In this document: in pieces, positions 12,583-21,760 of the stretch | Layout of the letters: each line of letters starts with the position of its first letter | How positions within the stretch are numbered: position 1 is the first letter of the stretch | The notes under the pieces: generated by a model | The model's database searches: none | Told to the model about the DNA's origin: nothing | What the model saw: the letters and a program-made list of their open reading frames with translations, nothing else | NCBI GenBank assembly: GCA_008711295.1 | Contig: VUYV01000080.1 | Span: forward strand, 1,575,139-1,639,138 | Direction of reading: 5' to 3' | Source of the DNA: Anarhynchus alexandrinus | Lineage: Eukaryota; Chordata; Aves; Charadriiformes; Charadriidae | Length of the DNA stretch: 64,000 nucleotides | Position numbers and translations under genes: made by a program

Positions 12583-12660
12583 ATGTTTTAATATTCCTGC
12601 CCCTATTATTATTATTATTATTCCACTTTATCAGGGAGCAGCTGATGGCGAATAAATGGC
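12583..12660 (-). promoter_or_regulatory. FEV: Candidate FEV proximal promoter / 5' UTR with GATA and E-box motifs
   Basis: Within 110 bases upstream of the FEV start codon the minus strand has CTGATAAAG (a GATA site, 12634-12626), an E-box CAGCTG (12639-12644) and an AT-rich TATA-like word near 12590. GATA2/3 are known upstream activators of Fev/Pet-1 in serotonergic progenitors, so the GATA site is plausible. No transcription start can be read from sequence alone. Confidence 0.35.
12604..12622. repeat. (TTA)n microsatellite
   Basis: About six uninterrupted ATT triplets lie immediately upstream of FEV, between the GATA-like site and the start codon. Length polymorphism would be expected. 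Confidence 0.8.
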
Positions 12661-14469
12661 ANGGAGAGCGGCTCGGGCCGCTTCCTGCCTCTTCCGCCTC
12701 CTTAACTCTTCGCAAACACGGCGCTGCCATCCCAGCTGGGAGCGGAGCTCGGACACTGCCTGGAGACCGCCCGGGCACGGCCTCCCATCCCCGCCACCAG
12801 CATCCCGCTTCCCCGACCCGCAGGGCCGGCCGGCGGCACGGCGGTCACCGCTTCTGCATCTCACCGCACGGCATCGGCGGCGTCCCACCTGCCTCCATCC
12901 CCCTGACCCATCCGCGCCACCAGCCATAGGGCTCCCTGCCCGCCCCTTCCCCAGCTCTGGGGTCCTCAGCACAGTCCTGGGGTCCCCTTGGAGCTCCCAG
13001 AGCCATGGGGTGTGTCATTTGTGTCCCCACCGCATCCCTCCAGCTCCAGGACCCCGATGCTGAGGTTCTTTTGCAGTGCCCAGAGCTCCGGGGTGGGTAA
13101 GTGCAGCACCAGCGATTGGTGGCACCAGGGCGTACCACAGCTCTGCCACCTCCCTGTCTTCTCGGTGCTTTACTGGACAGTCCCTGCCTCAGAGAGGGTT
13201 AAGCCTGTGACTATCCTGGGTGTCCCCATCTCTGACCCATCTTTATTAGGACCTGTAGAAGCTGGATGACCCCCCTAACACCCACCCAAACCTGCATGGC
13301 CCCATCTCCATCAGCTTGTCCTGGGTGTTGTGAAGATGCGAGGGTGATTCAAGGAGAAACTTTTAACAGGGAAAGGCTCTGGGGTGATCTGGGCTCCCAA
13401 AAGACACATCTGGACGGGTATTTCCTCATCACCCATGGCTCCAGGTGCTACATGCAGCTGCAGGGTGCCAGCAAAGGGTCCGTTCTTGGCTGGGGGGACA
13501 GAGCCATTGAAGATGGCTCTGTCCCCCTGGCCAAGAGTGGACCCTCCACCAGCACCCCACAGCTTTAGGCAGCAAGGCAGCGTGCCAGCAGTGGGCACCA
13601 GCTCTGCTCCACGAATCAAACACTGTACAGCCAAGCTGCCCATCAGCCCATGACCTCTCCTGTGGTGTTTCATTGAAGTCTAGTAAAAGGATGAGCTCTC
13701 ATGCTGGATTTAGCTGAATTTCTTGAAAGTGGACATCAGGAGACGTGAAACCAATGGAAACCAGGATACGACCATGCCAGACCCACAGGTACTATTTATA
13801 CTGCAGCAGAAATGTGCCCTGCATAAGAAGTCGCAGCCCATGGGGACCAATGTTCAGTCGGGGTGCCTCGGGATGCCACAGCCCAACGGGGCTGGTGGCT
13901 CCTCCTGGGTGGAGGGTTTAGGACACAGGGGGTCCCACGGGTGCTGAGCTGGGGTCCAAGTGCTCCACCCCTGCTGCCCTTCTCCATCGGGGACAGAGAG
14001 CAAATGCTGGCGGGGAGAGACATGAGCAGAGACCATGTTACACCACCACCAATTCCCCAGCTTGTCCCTTGAGCTCCCCTGAACCCCATCATGGGGTGTC
14101 CCAACTCCAAACAGCCCCACAGCCCTGGCTGCTCCCCCCATCCCTCTCCTCCCCAGCCCCCCAAGTGCAGCTCTCCCAGCTGCGGCTCCGGAGCTTCCCA
14201 GACTTGCTTTCGCTGCCTGAGTCACTGAAACAAACCGCAGGCAACGGAAAACAAGCCCCGGAGACAACGGGGTGAGGTGGAGAGGGGGCCAGACCCGCTG
14301 AACCCCTCTCCCCCGGCAGCCGTGGGTGACCAGGATCCTCCTCGAGCAAACCTGCATGGTGGGGGGCGCAGGGGGTGGGGGGTCTGGGCTGAGGGAAAAT
14401 GCATCATTTTTGGGGGGGAGCAGTTTGAGATTGGCTTGAGAAGCAGGGTTAGGGCTGGGGGTGNGGTAG

Positions 14470-14715
14470 GGAGTGTGGGGGTCCAAGGGGCTGGGGACCC
14501 CTGTGCCCATGGGGAGTTTTGGGGACCTGAGCAACGTGACCCCAGGTTCATGGGGGAGGTTGGGGCACGGGGGAGCTGGGGCAGACCCACAGGATGGAGG
14601 TCCAGGGAATGGGGGCCCGGGTCCATGGGGGAGCCAGGGGATGGGGCTTTGGGTCCGTGGGGGATCTGGGACATGAGGTTCAGGTCCGTGGGCCTCCAGG
14701 GGACACAGACCGAAC
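14470..14715. repeat. Degenerate G-rich minisatellite
   Basis: A word close to GGGTCCATGGGGGAG..GGGG recurs about every 35-45 bases (for example near 14545, 14618 and 14654), with heavy divergence between copies. The repetition is visible as repeating Pro-Trp/Met-Gly peptides in the reverse frames. The period is approximate. Confidence 0.45.
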
Positions 14716-15538
14716 ACATGGAGCACCCAGCTGGAAGAGGCAGAAGGTCCCCCTGGCTTCAAGCAGGCAGTTTGCCCCCCACCCACCAACCCAGCGCTCT
14801 CTCCCCCCACCCCAGAATGGACCAGTAAGGACCCCACACCTTGCCGTGACCCCCACAGCTCCCCCTTTCCCCCATCGCAGCCCTGTGCGCAGGTGCCCGG
14901 GACAACTTCACCTGTGTGCCGGCGGGGTGGCGTGGAGCAGAGCCGAGCTGACGTGGCCTTGGGCTGGCTGCAGCCCGGCCGGGTGTGCAGGAATGTGTTT
15001 GTGCAGGGGGAGAGGCCGGCTTCCGTGGGGCCGTGGCGGGGTGGGGGCAGCGGGGACACGGAGGGGGACAGGGGAGGGCTGGGGTGCAGCGGGACGGGGT
15101 TGCACAAGGTGCTGGGGCGTTGGGATGGGCGCAAAGGGAGAGGGAGTGGGGACGTGGGGGGCGTGCACGGGCACGCTTGTGTGCACGCTGGTGTGCAAAC
15201 TCATACGTGGGGTGAACATACTCGCACACGCACCAGGGCTGGGGTCTCTGCACAGCCCTGGGTGCAGGACATGCACTCACAGACCCCCAATCCAGTCCTT
15301 CCCAGTCTCCCAGCACCCTTCTGGGGCACCCACAGCCCCAGGGCCACCTGTGCTTGTAGCAGGGTGGGCAGGCGGGGACCCAGGCATCTAAGCCACCCGG
15401 CACTGTTCCACCATCCTGTGGCTTTATGGGGTATGTCCTGGGTGCAGGGAGCACCTCGGGGTGCCAACTGGAGGCCTGCACCCCGGGAAGGCTTGGGGTG
15501 CCAGAGCAGGATGGAGAAGGAGGCCAAGAAAGGGTGCT

Positions 15539-15570
15539 GGAGGAGGAGGAGGAAGAGGAGGAGGAGGAGG
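15539..15570. repeat. (GGA)n/(TCC)n microsatellite
   Basis: A nearly pure GGA/GAG run with one GAA interruption, in intergenic DNA between FEV and CRYBA2. Confidence 0.8.
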
Positions 15571-16308
15571 CTAGGTGGGGCTCCCGGTGTGCCCAGGCGG
15601 AGCCGGAGCCGGATGCTGGCACGGATGTGCTGGCGTGGCCAGGCTTGCGGGGGGACGACCCAGACCCTAAGGGTGCTGGGAGCAGCAAGCTGAGCCCCCT
15701 GCCACCTGTGGGACACTGCCCCGAGGACCCTCTGCCCCTGCCCCCCGCAACCCCCCNCTGCCCCAGCTGTGGCCATCCCATTTGCGGCAGTCCCCTCCGT
15801 CCGCCCCCCCCCTCAGATGACCCCAATGCTCCCCCTCCTCCCTAGACCCACAGCTGGCAGGGACCCCCCCCCTCTCTTTTCCAACCCGGGGTGCAGAGAG
15901 AGGATATCTCATGTTCACAGGCTTTGTGGCGATCACCTTTCCTAGCACTATGCCTGGGAGGAGGACCCAGGGAACAACCCCCCCTGGATGCCCCCACCCA
16001 TCTCCAGCCTCTTCTCTGCCCAGTAAAGCCAGTAAGTTCCCATGTCCCCAGCTGAAGCATCACGGGGGTAGGAACCATTCTGCATCCCCACTACTCACCA
16101 TGCATGGGCCTGAGGTGGGGTGCAGAGACCTCAGCCCAGGGTGGAGGTGGCCACAGGTCCAAACCCACCTGGGGAAGGGAAAACCCCTTCCAGCTGCCGA
16201 GAACTGGGGGGCAGCAGGGCTGCGGCAGGCATCCACCCTCCCACCCCACGGTGGGTCCCCCGGGTCTGGCAGCCCCCCTGAGGAGCAGAGCAGAGGCAGG
16301 AGCCTCCC

Positions 16309-16325
16309 TTTTTTTTTTTTTTTTT
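16309..16325 (-). repeat. A17 tract downstream of CRYBA2 (T17 on plus)
   Basis: Seventeen T on the plus strand, i.e. A17 in the transcript direction, starting 82 bases beyond the CRYBA2 stop codon and about 33 bases after an AATAGA word. It could be a genome-encoded tract at the natural 3' end, or an unrelated homopolymer. Confidence 0.7.
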
Positions 16326-16357
16326 GAAAAATGCCTTTTTTTGCTCCCGGATAGAGG

Positions 16358-16363
16358 TCTATT
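16358..16363 (-). terminator. CRYBA2: Candidate variant polyadenylation signal AATAGA for CRYBA2
   Basis: AATAGA, a known weak variant hexamer, lies 45 bases beyond the CRYBA2 stop codon on the minus strand. I saw no canonical AATAAA in the next few hundred bases. Crystallin 3' UTRs are often short, which fits, but the call is weak. Confidence 0.3.
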
Positions 16364-16407
16364 GCACAGCAGCTCGGGGGCTGCGGGGCGCACGGCCCTG
16401 CCCCTGC

Positions 16408-16555
16408 TCAGTGCTGGACGCGGCGGATGGATTGGATCTGGTTGGTGTGGGCCTGGCTGCTGTACTCGTTGTACTTCTTGAACTCGCCGTTCTGTCTGTC
16501 CCGCTCCAGCACGTACTGGTAGCCCCTGTATCCTGGGTACTGGTATGCCACCCAC
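16408..16555 (-). CDS. CRYBA2: CRYBA2 coding exon 4 (Greek key 4 and stop)
   Basis: Follows a CTGCAG acceptor and ends at TGA (16410-16408). It encodes the fourth Greek key and the conserved C-terminus IRRVQH. Confidence 0.94.
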
Positions 16556-18725
16556 CTGCAGGCAGACCCCTGGCTCAGAGCCCCAGGCCAAATCCCCTCC
16601 TCCCACACCCTCTCACCCCATCCCATCCCATCCCGTCCCATCCCATCCCTCTGCTTGGCCTGGGGGAAAAGGGACAGAAAATACCCCATGGTTTGGATTT
16701 TCAATGGAAGGGGAGTGGGCAGGCACCTCTCCTTCTTGGGGTCCCCCTTCCCCATCCCTGGGAGGTGCTCACTGAACCCTTGCTCTCAGCCCCCACCACA
16801 CCCCTCCCCGCGAGTGGGACTCACGCTCCAGCGTTCACTTTGATGGATGCCACCTCCTTGTTGCCCCAGCCCATGGCCTGCAGCGAGGGGTAGTCATCGC
16901 TGAGCTCAAACTTGTGGCCCTGGAAGTTCTCCGCCTCGTAGAGGATGACTTTGCTGTCATTGTGGTTCTGTGGAGGGAGAGGGCTGGGGATCAGCAGGGA
17001 CGACGTGGCTAGGGCAGCGATAGGAGATGTGGCATCAGGGGGACACATGCCAAGGCACTGTGGGAGGCCTGGGACCATGCCTGGCTTCGGTGCAAGGCTT
17101 AGGGGTGTCCTTCAGCCTAGCACCCCCTCACCGGCTCACCCCAGGGCTGCCAAGAGGATGCTGCCCTCATGCCCCTGTGGTCCCCGTGCACAGCTGCAGG
17201 GAGGGTGACAACGGCCACACAGTCTGCACCCACATAGGCTCCTGCCCTCAGCATCCTCAGGATGCATCCTCAGCTGCAGGAGGGTTGCAGGGCGACGCAG
17301 GCTGCTGAGAGTGGTCCCCCAGGCTCTGCGGGGCTTTGCTGGGTGCTGGGCACCGAGGGGTTAATTGCTGGGACACTGAGCGATGCGGCACTGTCCCCCA
17401 TGCCCAGCCCCCACACGCATCTATCTGCACCGAGGAGCAGTCCTGCCAGTAAGGAGTGATCTTATCGCATCCCCTTTATTAAAGCCCAAGCATATCTGCC
17501 TGGTGATTATTAAAAGTTGGGGGGACCCCCCCCTCCCGCTCGGAGGCGCAGACGTGCCGCTATTGCGAGCACCAGTGTCTCTGCAGATGGAGCGATAGAG
17601 GCTGCATCTGCCTGGGCACCGCTCGGGTACTCCAGGCGGGAGGGGGACAGACCCCACACACCAAGCATCCCTGCGGTCCTGCCAGCTCCTCTCAGCTCAC
17701 CCCATCCCTGGGTATCCTGGGGAGGGCCAGGTGGGGGGCCAAGGCCTGGGGAGCCCAGCCTGGGACATGGCTCTCCAACGCACAAAGCAGAAGGAGCTGG
17801 GACAGTCTTTCAGGCTACATTTTAAGCCTAAAGAGCATCCCAGGATCCTTGCAGGGAGGTAGGAGCCAGTGGGTGCAGCTACCCCTCCAACCCACGGCAC
17901 CTCCGTGCATGCCTCAACCCTCCATCCCACATCCCACGTAACCCGTCCTCCTGTCTGTCCCTCATCCACCCTCTGTCCCCGTTCTCCGGTCTGGGCTGGG
18001 CTGCTGGGGGGAGGCTCTGCCTGCAGTGGGGTCCCCATAACTCACCGCACACTTGACGGGCCGGAAGGAGAGGAGGTGCTCGGTCCGGTAGCCGCTGTTC
18101 CCACTCCAGGCCTCCCACCGGGGATAGTCACCCTTCTCCAGGATAAACTGCTGCCCCTGGTACTCAGGGTATTCGAAGCCCACCCAGCTGGAGGGGAGAG
18201 GAGGAAAGCCCTCAGGGATGCACAGCACAGCCCCAGGGCTCAGCCCAGGACTGGCTTCTCCCCCATGCAGGGGATGGAGATGTCCTGGCAGGGTATGGGT
18301 CTGTCACAGAGGCTGGGGTCCTTTCTAGCAGCAAATGTCCCATTTGAGAGCGGGACCCCTCAGCCCAGGGCCGCACCGTTGCCTCCAACCCGCACCTTGG
18401 CTTTGCAGATGGGGAAACTGAGGCACCGTACAAGGAGTGCAGGGAGGGAGGTCACACGATGAGGCTGTGTTGGAGCTGAGGAAGGACCCGGGTGTCCTGG
18501 CTCCCAGGCAGCTCCTGACAGTCCCCTGGGAGCACTGGGTTCGCGGGGCCGGCGGGGCACTTACGGGCCGGACTCCACCTTGATGGAGCGGATCTTGCGG
18601 AAGCCGCGCTCCATGATGCTGGGGCACTCCATGAGGAACTCGCAGCGCTTGCCCTGGAAGCTCTCCTCCTCCCACACTGTGATCTTGTACTGCCCAAGGG
18701 TGTCCATGGCTTCGCCGCTGGTCAT
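16408..18725 (-). CDS. CRYBA2: CRYBA2, beta-A2 crystallin, four coding exons
   Basis: Beta-A2 crystallin is a soluble structural protein of the eye lens that forms dimers and oligomers with other beta-crystallins and contributes to refractive index. Coding exons on the minus strand are 18725-18565, 18187-18046, 16967-16825 and 16555-16408 (161 + 142 + 143 + 148 nt), giving exactly 197 residues, the length of the human protein. The exons correspond one-to-one to the four Greek key motifs. Recognisable segments are [16 protein letters not shown] (motif 1), [20 protein letters not shown] (motif 2), [15 protein letters not shown] (motif 3) and [19 protein letters not shown] (motif 4), ending QSIRRVQH. 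The start at 18725 (MTSGEA) is the first ATG after a plausible acceptor; a second in-frame ATG lies six codons on. All donors are GT and all acceptors AG. Confidence 0.95.
16616..16650. repeat. (CCCAT)n pentanucleotide repeat in CRYBA2 intron
   Basis: Seven near-perfect CCCAT units with one CCCGT variant, inside the 269-nt intron between CRYBA2 coding exons 3 and 4. Confidence 0.8.
16825..16967 (-). CDS. CRYBA2: CRYBA2 coding exon 3 (Greek key 3)
   Basis: Lies between the acceptor CCTCCACAG and the donor GC|GTGAGT. It encodes [17 protein letters not shown] through KVNAG, the third Greek key, starting the C-terminal domain. Confidence 0.93.
18046..18187 (-). CDS. CRYBA2: CRYBA2 coding exon 2 (Greek key 2)
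   Basis: Lies between the acceptor CCCTCCAG and the donor GCG|GTGAGT. It encodes the second Greek key, including the strongly conserved [13 protein letters not shown] and the linker [10 protein letters not shown]. Confidence 0.93.
18396..18507 (+). repeat. MIR-like SINE in CRYBA2 intron
   Basis: The plus strand runs CTTTGCAGATGGGGAAACTG, then AGGCACCG, then GAGGTCACACGATG, then GGAGCTGAGGAAGGACCCGG and GTGTCCTGGCTCCCAG. That order matches the MIR core and 3' portion (GGAAACTGAGGC...GGTCACAC...GAGCTGGG...CCCAGGTCTCCTGGCTCCCAG). It lies between coding exons 1 and 2, antisense to CRYBA2. Confidence 0.55.
18565..18725 (-). CDS. CRYBA2: CRYBA2 coding exon 1 (N-terminal arm and Greek key 1)
   Basis: Codes for 53 residues plus two bases, ending at the donor CC|GTAAGT. 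It begins in the short N-terminal arm [12 protein letters not shown], which differs from the human arm, and continues into the first Greek key with its [13 protein letters not shown] signature. Confidence 0.92.
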
Positions 18726-18996
18726 GCAGGTCTCTCAGCTGCTGGCAGAGCCCCACGAATCACCCCAGGAAGGTGCCCACCATCATCCTGGAGTCTCCCC
18801 GCTGCCTGTCACCGAGCCTGGGGCACCAGCGGTGCCGCCCTCACACATCCCACGCCGCTGGCCCCTCAACCTCCCAAACTGGCACGGGGGACACTTCCCA
18901 TTCCCTTTCCCTCAGTGCTGTGGGATTTCTGTCCAGTGACCCCCAAGTTGCAGGGGGCACTTGCAGTGCCCCATCTCTCCATGCAAAGTACCCAGG

Positions 18997-19020
18997 GCTG
19001 CCTCAGTTTCTCTGCTCCCA
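18997..19020 (-). repeat. MIR-like core fragment in CRYBA2 first intron
   Basis: The minus strand reads GCAGAGAAACTGAGGCAGCC, resembling the MIR core. It is too short for certainty. Confidence 0.3.
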
Positions 19021-19308
19021 AGCTCCCTGCGATGAAACCTGTGGTCAACCAGGTGCGGTAGCACTGTACCCAGTGCGGGGAGGGGGGGTGGCAGTGACCC
19101 CCCCACTCAGACGCGGGCGTGGGGCAGAGCAGCCCAGCTCTTGCAAAGATGGGTGCCAGCATCCCTCCTGCCCGTACAGGGTACCCCGTGGCTTGCCCTT
19201 CCCCAGAGTGTGCGTTGCGGGGGGGGGGGCTTGGGGTTGGGGGGGTGAAGGGAGCGTGGCAGCGCCTGTGCAGTGGCGGGGCTTGGGGGCTCACAGCCTG
19301 GTACTTAC

Positions 19309-19343
19309 TTGGTCGGCAGGGCACAGAGGCGAAGGTGGCGGTG
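19309..19343 (-). other. CRYBA2: CRYBA2 noncoding exon 1 (5' UTR)
   Basis: A strong donor, CCAA|GTAAGT, occurs at 19308-19303 on the minus strand, about 60 bases downstream of a TATA box. Transcription starting about 30 bases after the TATA box would give a short untranslated exon here, spliced to an acceptor a few bases before the start codon (a CCAG or AGCAG near 18740). The TSS is inferred from TATA spacing. Confidence 0.6.
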
Positions 19344-19367
19344 CCGACGGTGGCTTCTCCCCTCGCC

Positions 19368-19374
19368 CTTTATA
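19368..19374 (-). promoter_or_regulatory. CRYBA2: CRYBA2 TATA box
   Basis: The minus strand reads CCTATAAAGGG, a near-ideal TATA box, at the expected distance from the inferred first exon. TATA-driven promoters are usual for crystallin genes. Confidence 0.7.
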
Positions 19375-19412
19375 GGCGGGTGCCGAAGGGCCGCTGGTGC
19401 AGGCGAGCAGGG

Positions 19413-19425
19413 CGCTGTGTCAGCA
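19413..19425 (-). promoter_or_regulatory. CRYBA2: MAF response element-like site in CRYBA2 promoter
   Basis: The minus strand reads TGCTGACACAGCG, matching the palindromic MARE consensus TGCTGACTCAGCA except in the centre and last base. It lies about 40 bases upstream of the TATA box. L-MAF and c-MAF are established activators of crystallin promoters in bird and mammal lens, so this is a good candidate lens enhancer site. Confidence 0.55.
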
Positions 19426-19447
19426 GGCAGGGGATGGAGGGGGGGGG

Positions 19448-19578
19448 NNNNNNNNNNNNNNNNNNNNNNNNNNNNNNNNNNNNNNNNNNNNNNNNNNNNN
19501 NNNNNNNNNNNNNNNNNNNNNNNNNNNNNNNNNNNNNNNNNNNNNNNNNNNNNNNNNNNNNNNNNNNNNNNNNNNNNN
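19448..19578. other. Assembly gap (131 N)
   Basis: A run of undetermined bases flanked by G-rich sequence, about 75 bases upstream of the CRYBA2 TATA box. Distal promoter elements may be missing here. Confidence 1.
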
Positions 19579-21547
19579 GGGGCGGGTGGGTGACAGGGGT
19601 GGGCACCCACCCCAGACTCCGGCTGTCCATTCCAGTTAGGCAGTGTGGCGAGAGCGGCCCCCCCGCACCCTGCGGGGCTGACAATGAAAGTGCTGGGCTG
19701 TGTTTGCGCAGGGGCTCAGGGCACAATGGGCAAAGGGCCTGACGCGCTGCTTTCCTTTCTGCCCCCGGACAATGTCCCCGCTTGGCCCAGGGATTAGGGA
19801 CCCAGCCTTTCCCAGGGCACCCGCAGCCTTTGCCAGGGTTGAGGCTGGTGGGAAGGAGGTGCCAGGGTGAAGCGGGGATTTGCCATCTGGAAGCTGCTGG
19901 GCACTGATGTCCTGGGACTGGGATGCGGGACTCGCCTGGGGCTGCATCTACCCCTCCGCCTGCGGCTCTGCCACCGCGTGTCCCTCCTCCGGCCAGGGTC
20001 TGCCTTGCATGTCCCGAGCTGTCAGGACAGGGCTGCGTGTGGGGTGGGAGAAGGATAGGGGGAGTGAGAGGGGTGGAGGCCATGTTGGCACAGCCAACAG
20101 CTTGGTCAGTCCAAGCCCTGGGAGTTGTGCAACACCCTGCGGAGGTCCCCGTTGGCTCCAGACCAGACACTGGTGGACCCCAGCTTGTTACATGCTCCTC
20201 GCTTGCAATGCCTCGGGCACATCCCTTGGCCTGGCAAAAGGCTCCCTGTGCTCGCCACACACCTTCCACCCAGGCAGGGGACACCGCGCACAGCGGGAGA
20301 GGACCAGCTCTGGGGCACAGCTCTGTCCTTCAGCTGGGCAGTGGGACCAGCCCTACCTGGGACTGCACTGTGCCATGCAGACATCCCCAGTGTCCCCCAC
20401 CAGGACCTGGGCTGGATGAGACCAACACAGGCTGGAAAGGAAGAAGAGTGCCCAGCTCAGCCGTGAAATCCCAGGTCTCTTGGCAGCAGCGTTTCTTGCA
20501 GCATCCCTGCGTAGCCCACGGTGAGGCCGGGCACTCCCCACCTTCAGCTGGGCAGAAGCCACGCTGACCTCCGGGCAAGGGCTGGCCCAGAGCACCCCAA
20601 ACCTTCCCAGGAAGACCCCAGCCCTCCTGGGGGTCCTGAGCGTGGGGTCAGCATCCCAAGAGAGCCTGGCAGTGCCGGTGATGGAGGGTGCAGCATGGGC
20701 AGCTGGAGGGGGGTGTTAGGACGCCTGGTATCTCTGTCCCGTTGTCAGCAAGGATCGGGGACTGAGGGGTGAGAGCAGGGTCGGGTTGGGGACAGAAGTC
20801 GTGGGCCCCCACCGCTCGACAAGGCTCCGGGGAGCATTTCTGTCCCAGCTCTTAGGCTAGTTGCGGGGCTGCGCCGATGCCTGCAGGTCCCAGCAGAGGG
20901 TGCAGCCTGGCAGCGGTTGGAGCTGGCTTCAGCTAAGCGACATTGGTGGCCCTGGCCGGGGACAGGCGCTGGGGAGGGGACCCTCCGCTTTCGATGCCCT
21001 GGGGTGCTCGTAGCAAGGGAGGAGACCCCCTGGGAGCTGCCCGGTGGAGCAGAGGATGAGGGGAGGGATGGGGATGCTCCCCAGGGAGGGAAGGGGATGC
21101 ATGGGGTTAAGCAGACCCCGGGATGCAGCGTCCAAGACTCAACCCCACCTCGATGGGGTTGGAGAGGGCACAGCCTGGCTCCATCCAGCCAGCTCCCCCA
21201 AAATACCCCTTCTGCCCACCTGTCCAGCTGTATGTCCCCATCTGTCCCCATCGCTACCAGTCACATGTTGTGGCATTGCCACGGCCACTTTTTCAGATGC
21301 ACAAATGACCCCTGAGTCCCAGGGGTGTGGGGGCATGGTCACTGGTTGCTGTCCTGGTTGCTGGCCAGGGAGGTGCTTGCTCAGGGTGGCCTGGGGACAT
21401 TCCTCAAAATACTGGGGGACAGGTTTGGACAGCCCCAACACCTTGGGGAAGGTGGGGCAAGATGCAGAGCTATCACACTGCAGGGTCCCCCCACACCACT
21501 GCTGCCCCTCGCCTGGGCTCTGTGAGCAGAGGAGTGGGGCACTGGTT

Positions 21548-21760
21548 AGTCTAGGGGGCTGTGGGGTGTGAGGGCAGTCTGAGGTTATGGGATGGAGGGC
21601 ACTGTGGGGTGTATTACAAGGGCCCCAGGGTGTGGGGCATCGCAGGGTATGTGGGATGCTGCAGGCTGTTATGGGGTGTGCATGTGTGGGGCACTGCATA
21701 GTGTGCTACAGGATCTATAGGGCACTGGTGCTGTGCCGTGAGGGGCATGCAGGCAGCTCA
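21548..21760. repeat. Degenerate GT/G-rich minisatellite
   Basis: Words like GGGCACTGTGGGGTGT and GGGGTGTG.. recur irregularly about every 25-40 bases. The reverse frame shows repeating CPTP/HPITA-type peptides. Copy boundaries are blurred. Confidence 0.45.

Larger units (their letters stand above)
12661..16300. other. FEV-CRYBA2 intergenic region, no gene recognised
   Basis: This is GC-rich sequence, including a CpG-rich patch flanking FEV, a guanine-rich minisatellite at 14470-14715 and a GGA run at 15539-15570. Undetermined bases are at 12662, 14464 and 15757. The long proline-rich minus-strand frames across 13.8-15.8 kb have no splice-supported or family-supported content. Confidence 0.6.

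Noticed and set aside
10989..12778. Two overlapping minus-strand frames of more than 500 codons, rich in Ser/Pro/His
   Set aside because: They run through the GGAT/GGAA repeat and across FEV exons 1 and 2 with their introns; the peptides are repeat-derived and the real product here is spliced FEV.
13854..15826. Long minus-strand proline-rich frames between FEV and CRYBA2
   Set aside because: They overlap a G-rich minisatellite and a GGA run, match no family and contain an undetermined base.
16300..16330. Retroposon poly(A) tail at the T17 run
   Set aside because: No SINE or LINE body adjoins it and no target-site duplication was seen; it fits better as the CRYBA2 3' end or a plain homopolymer.
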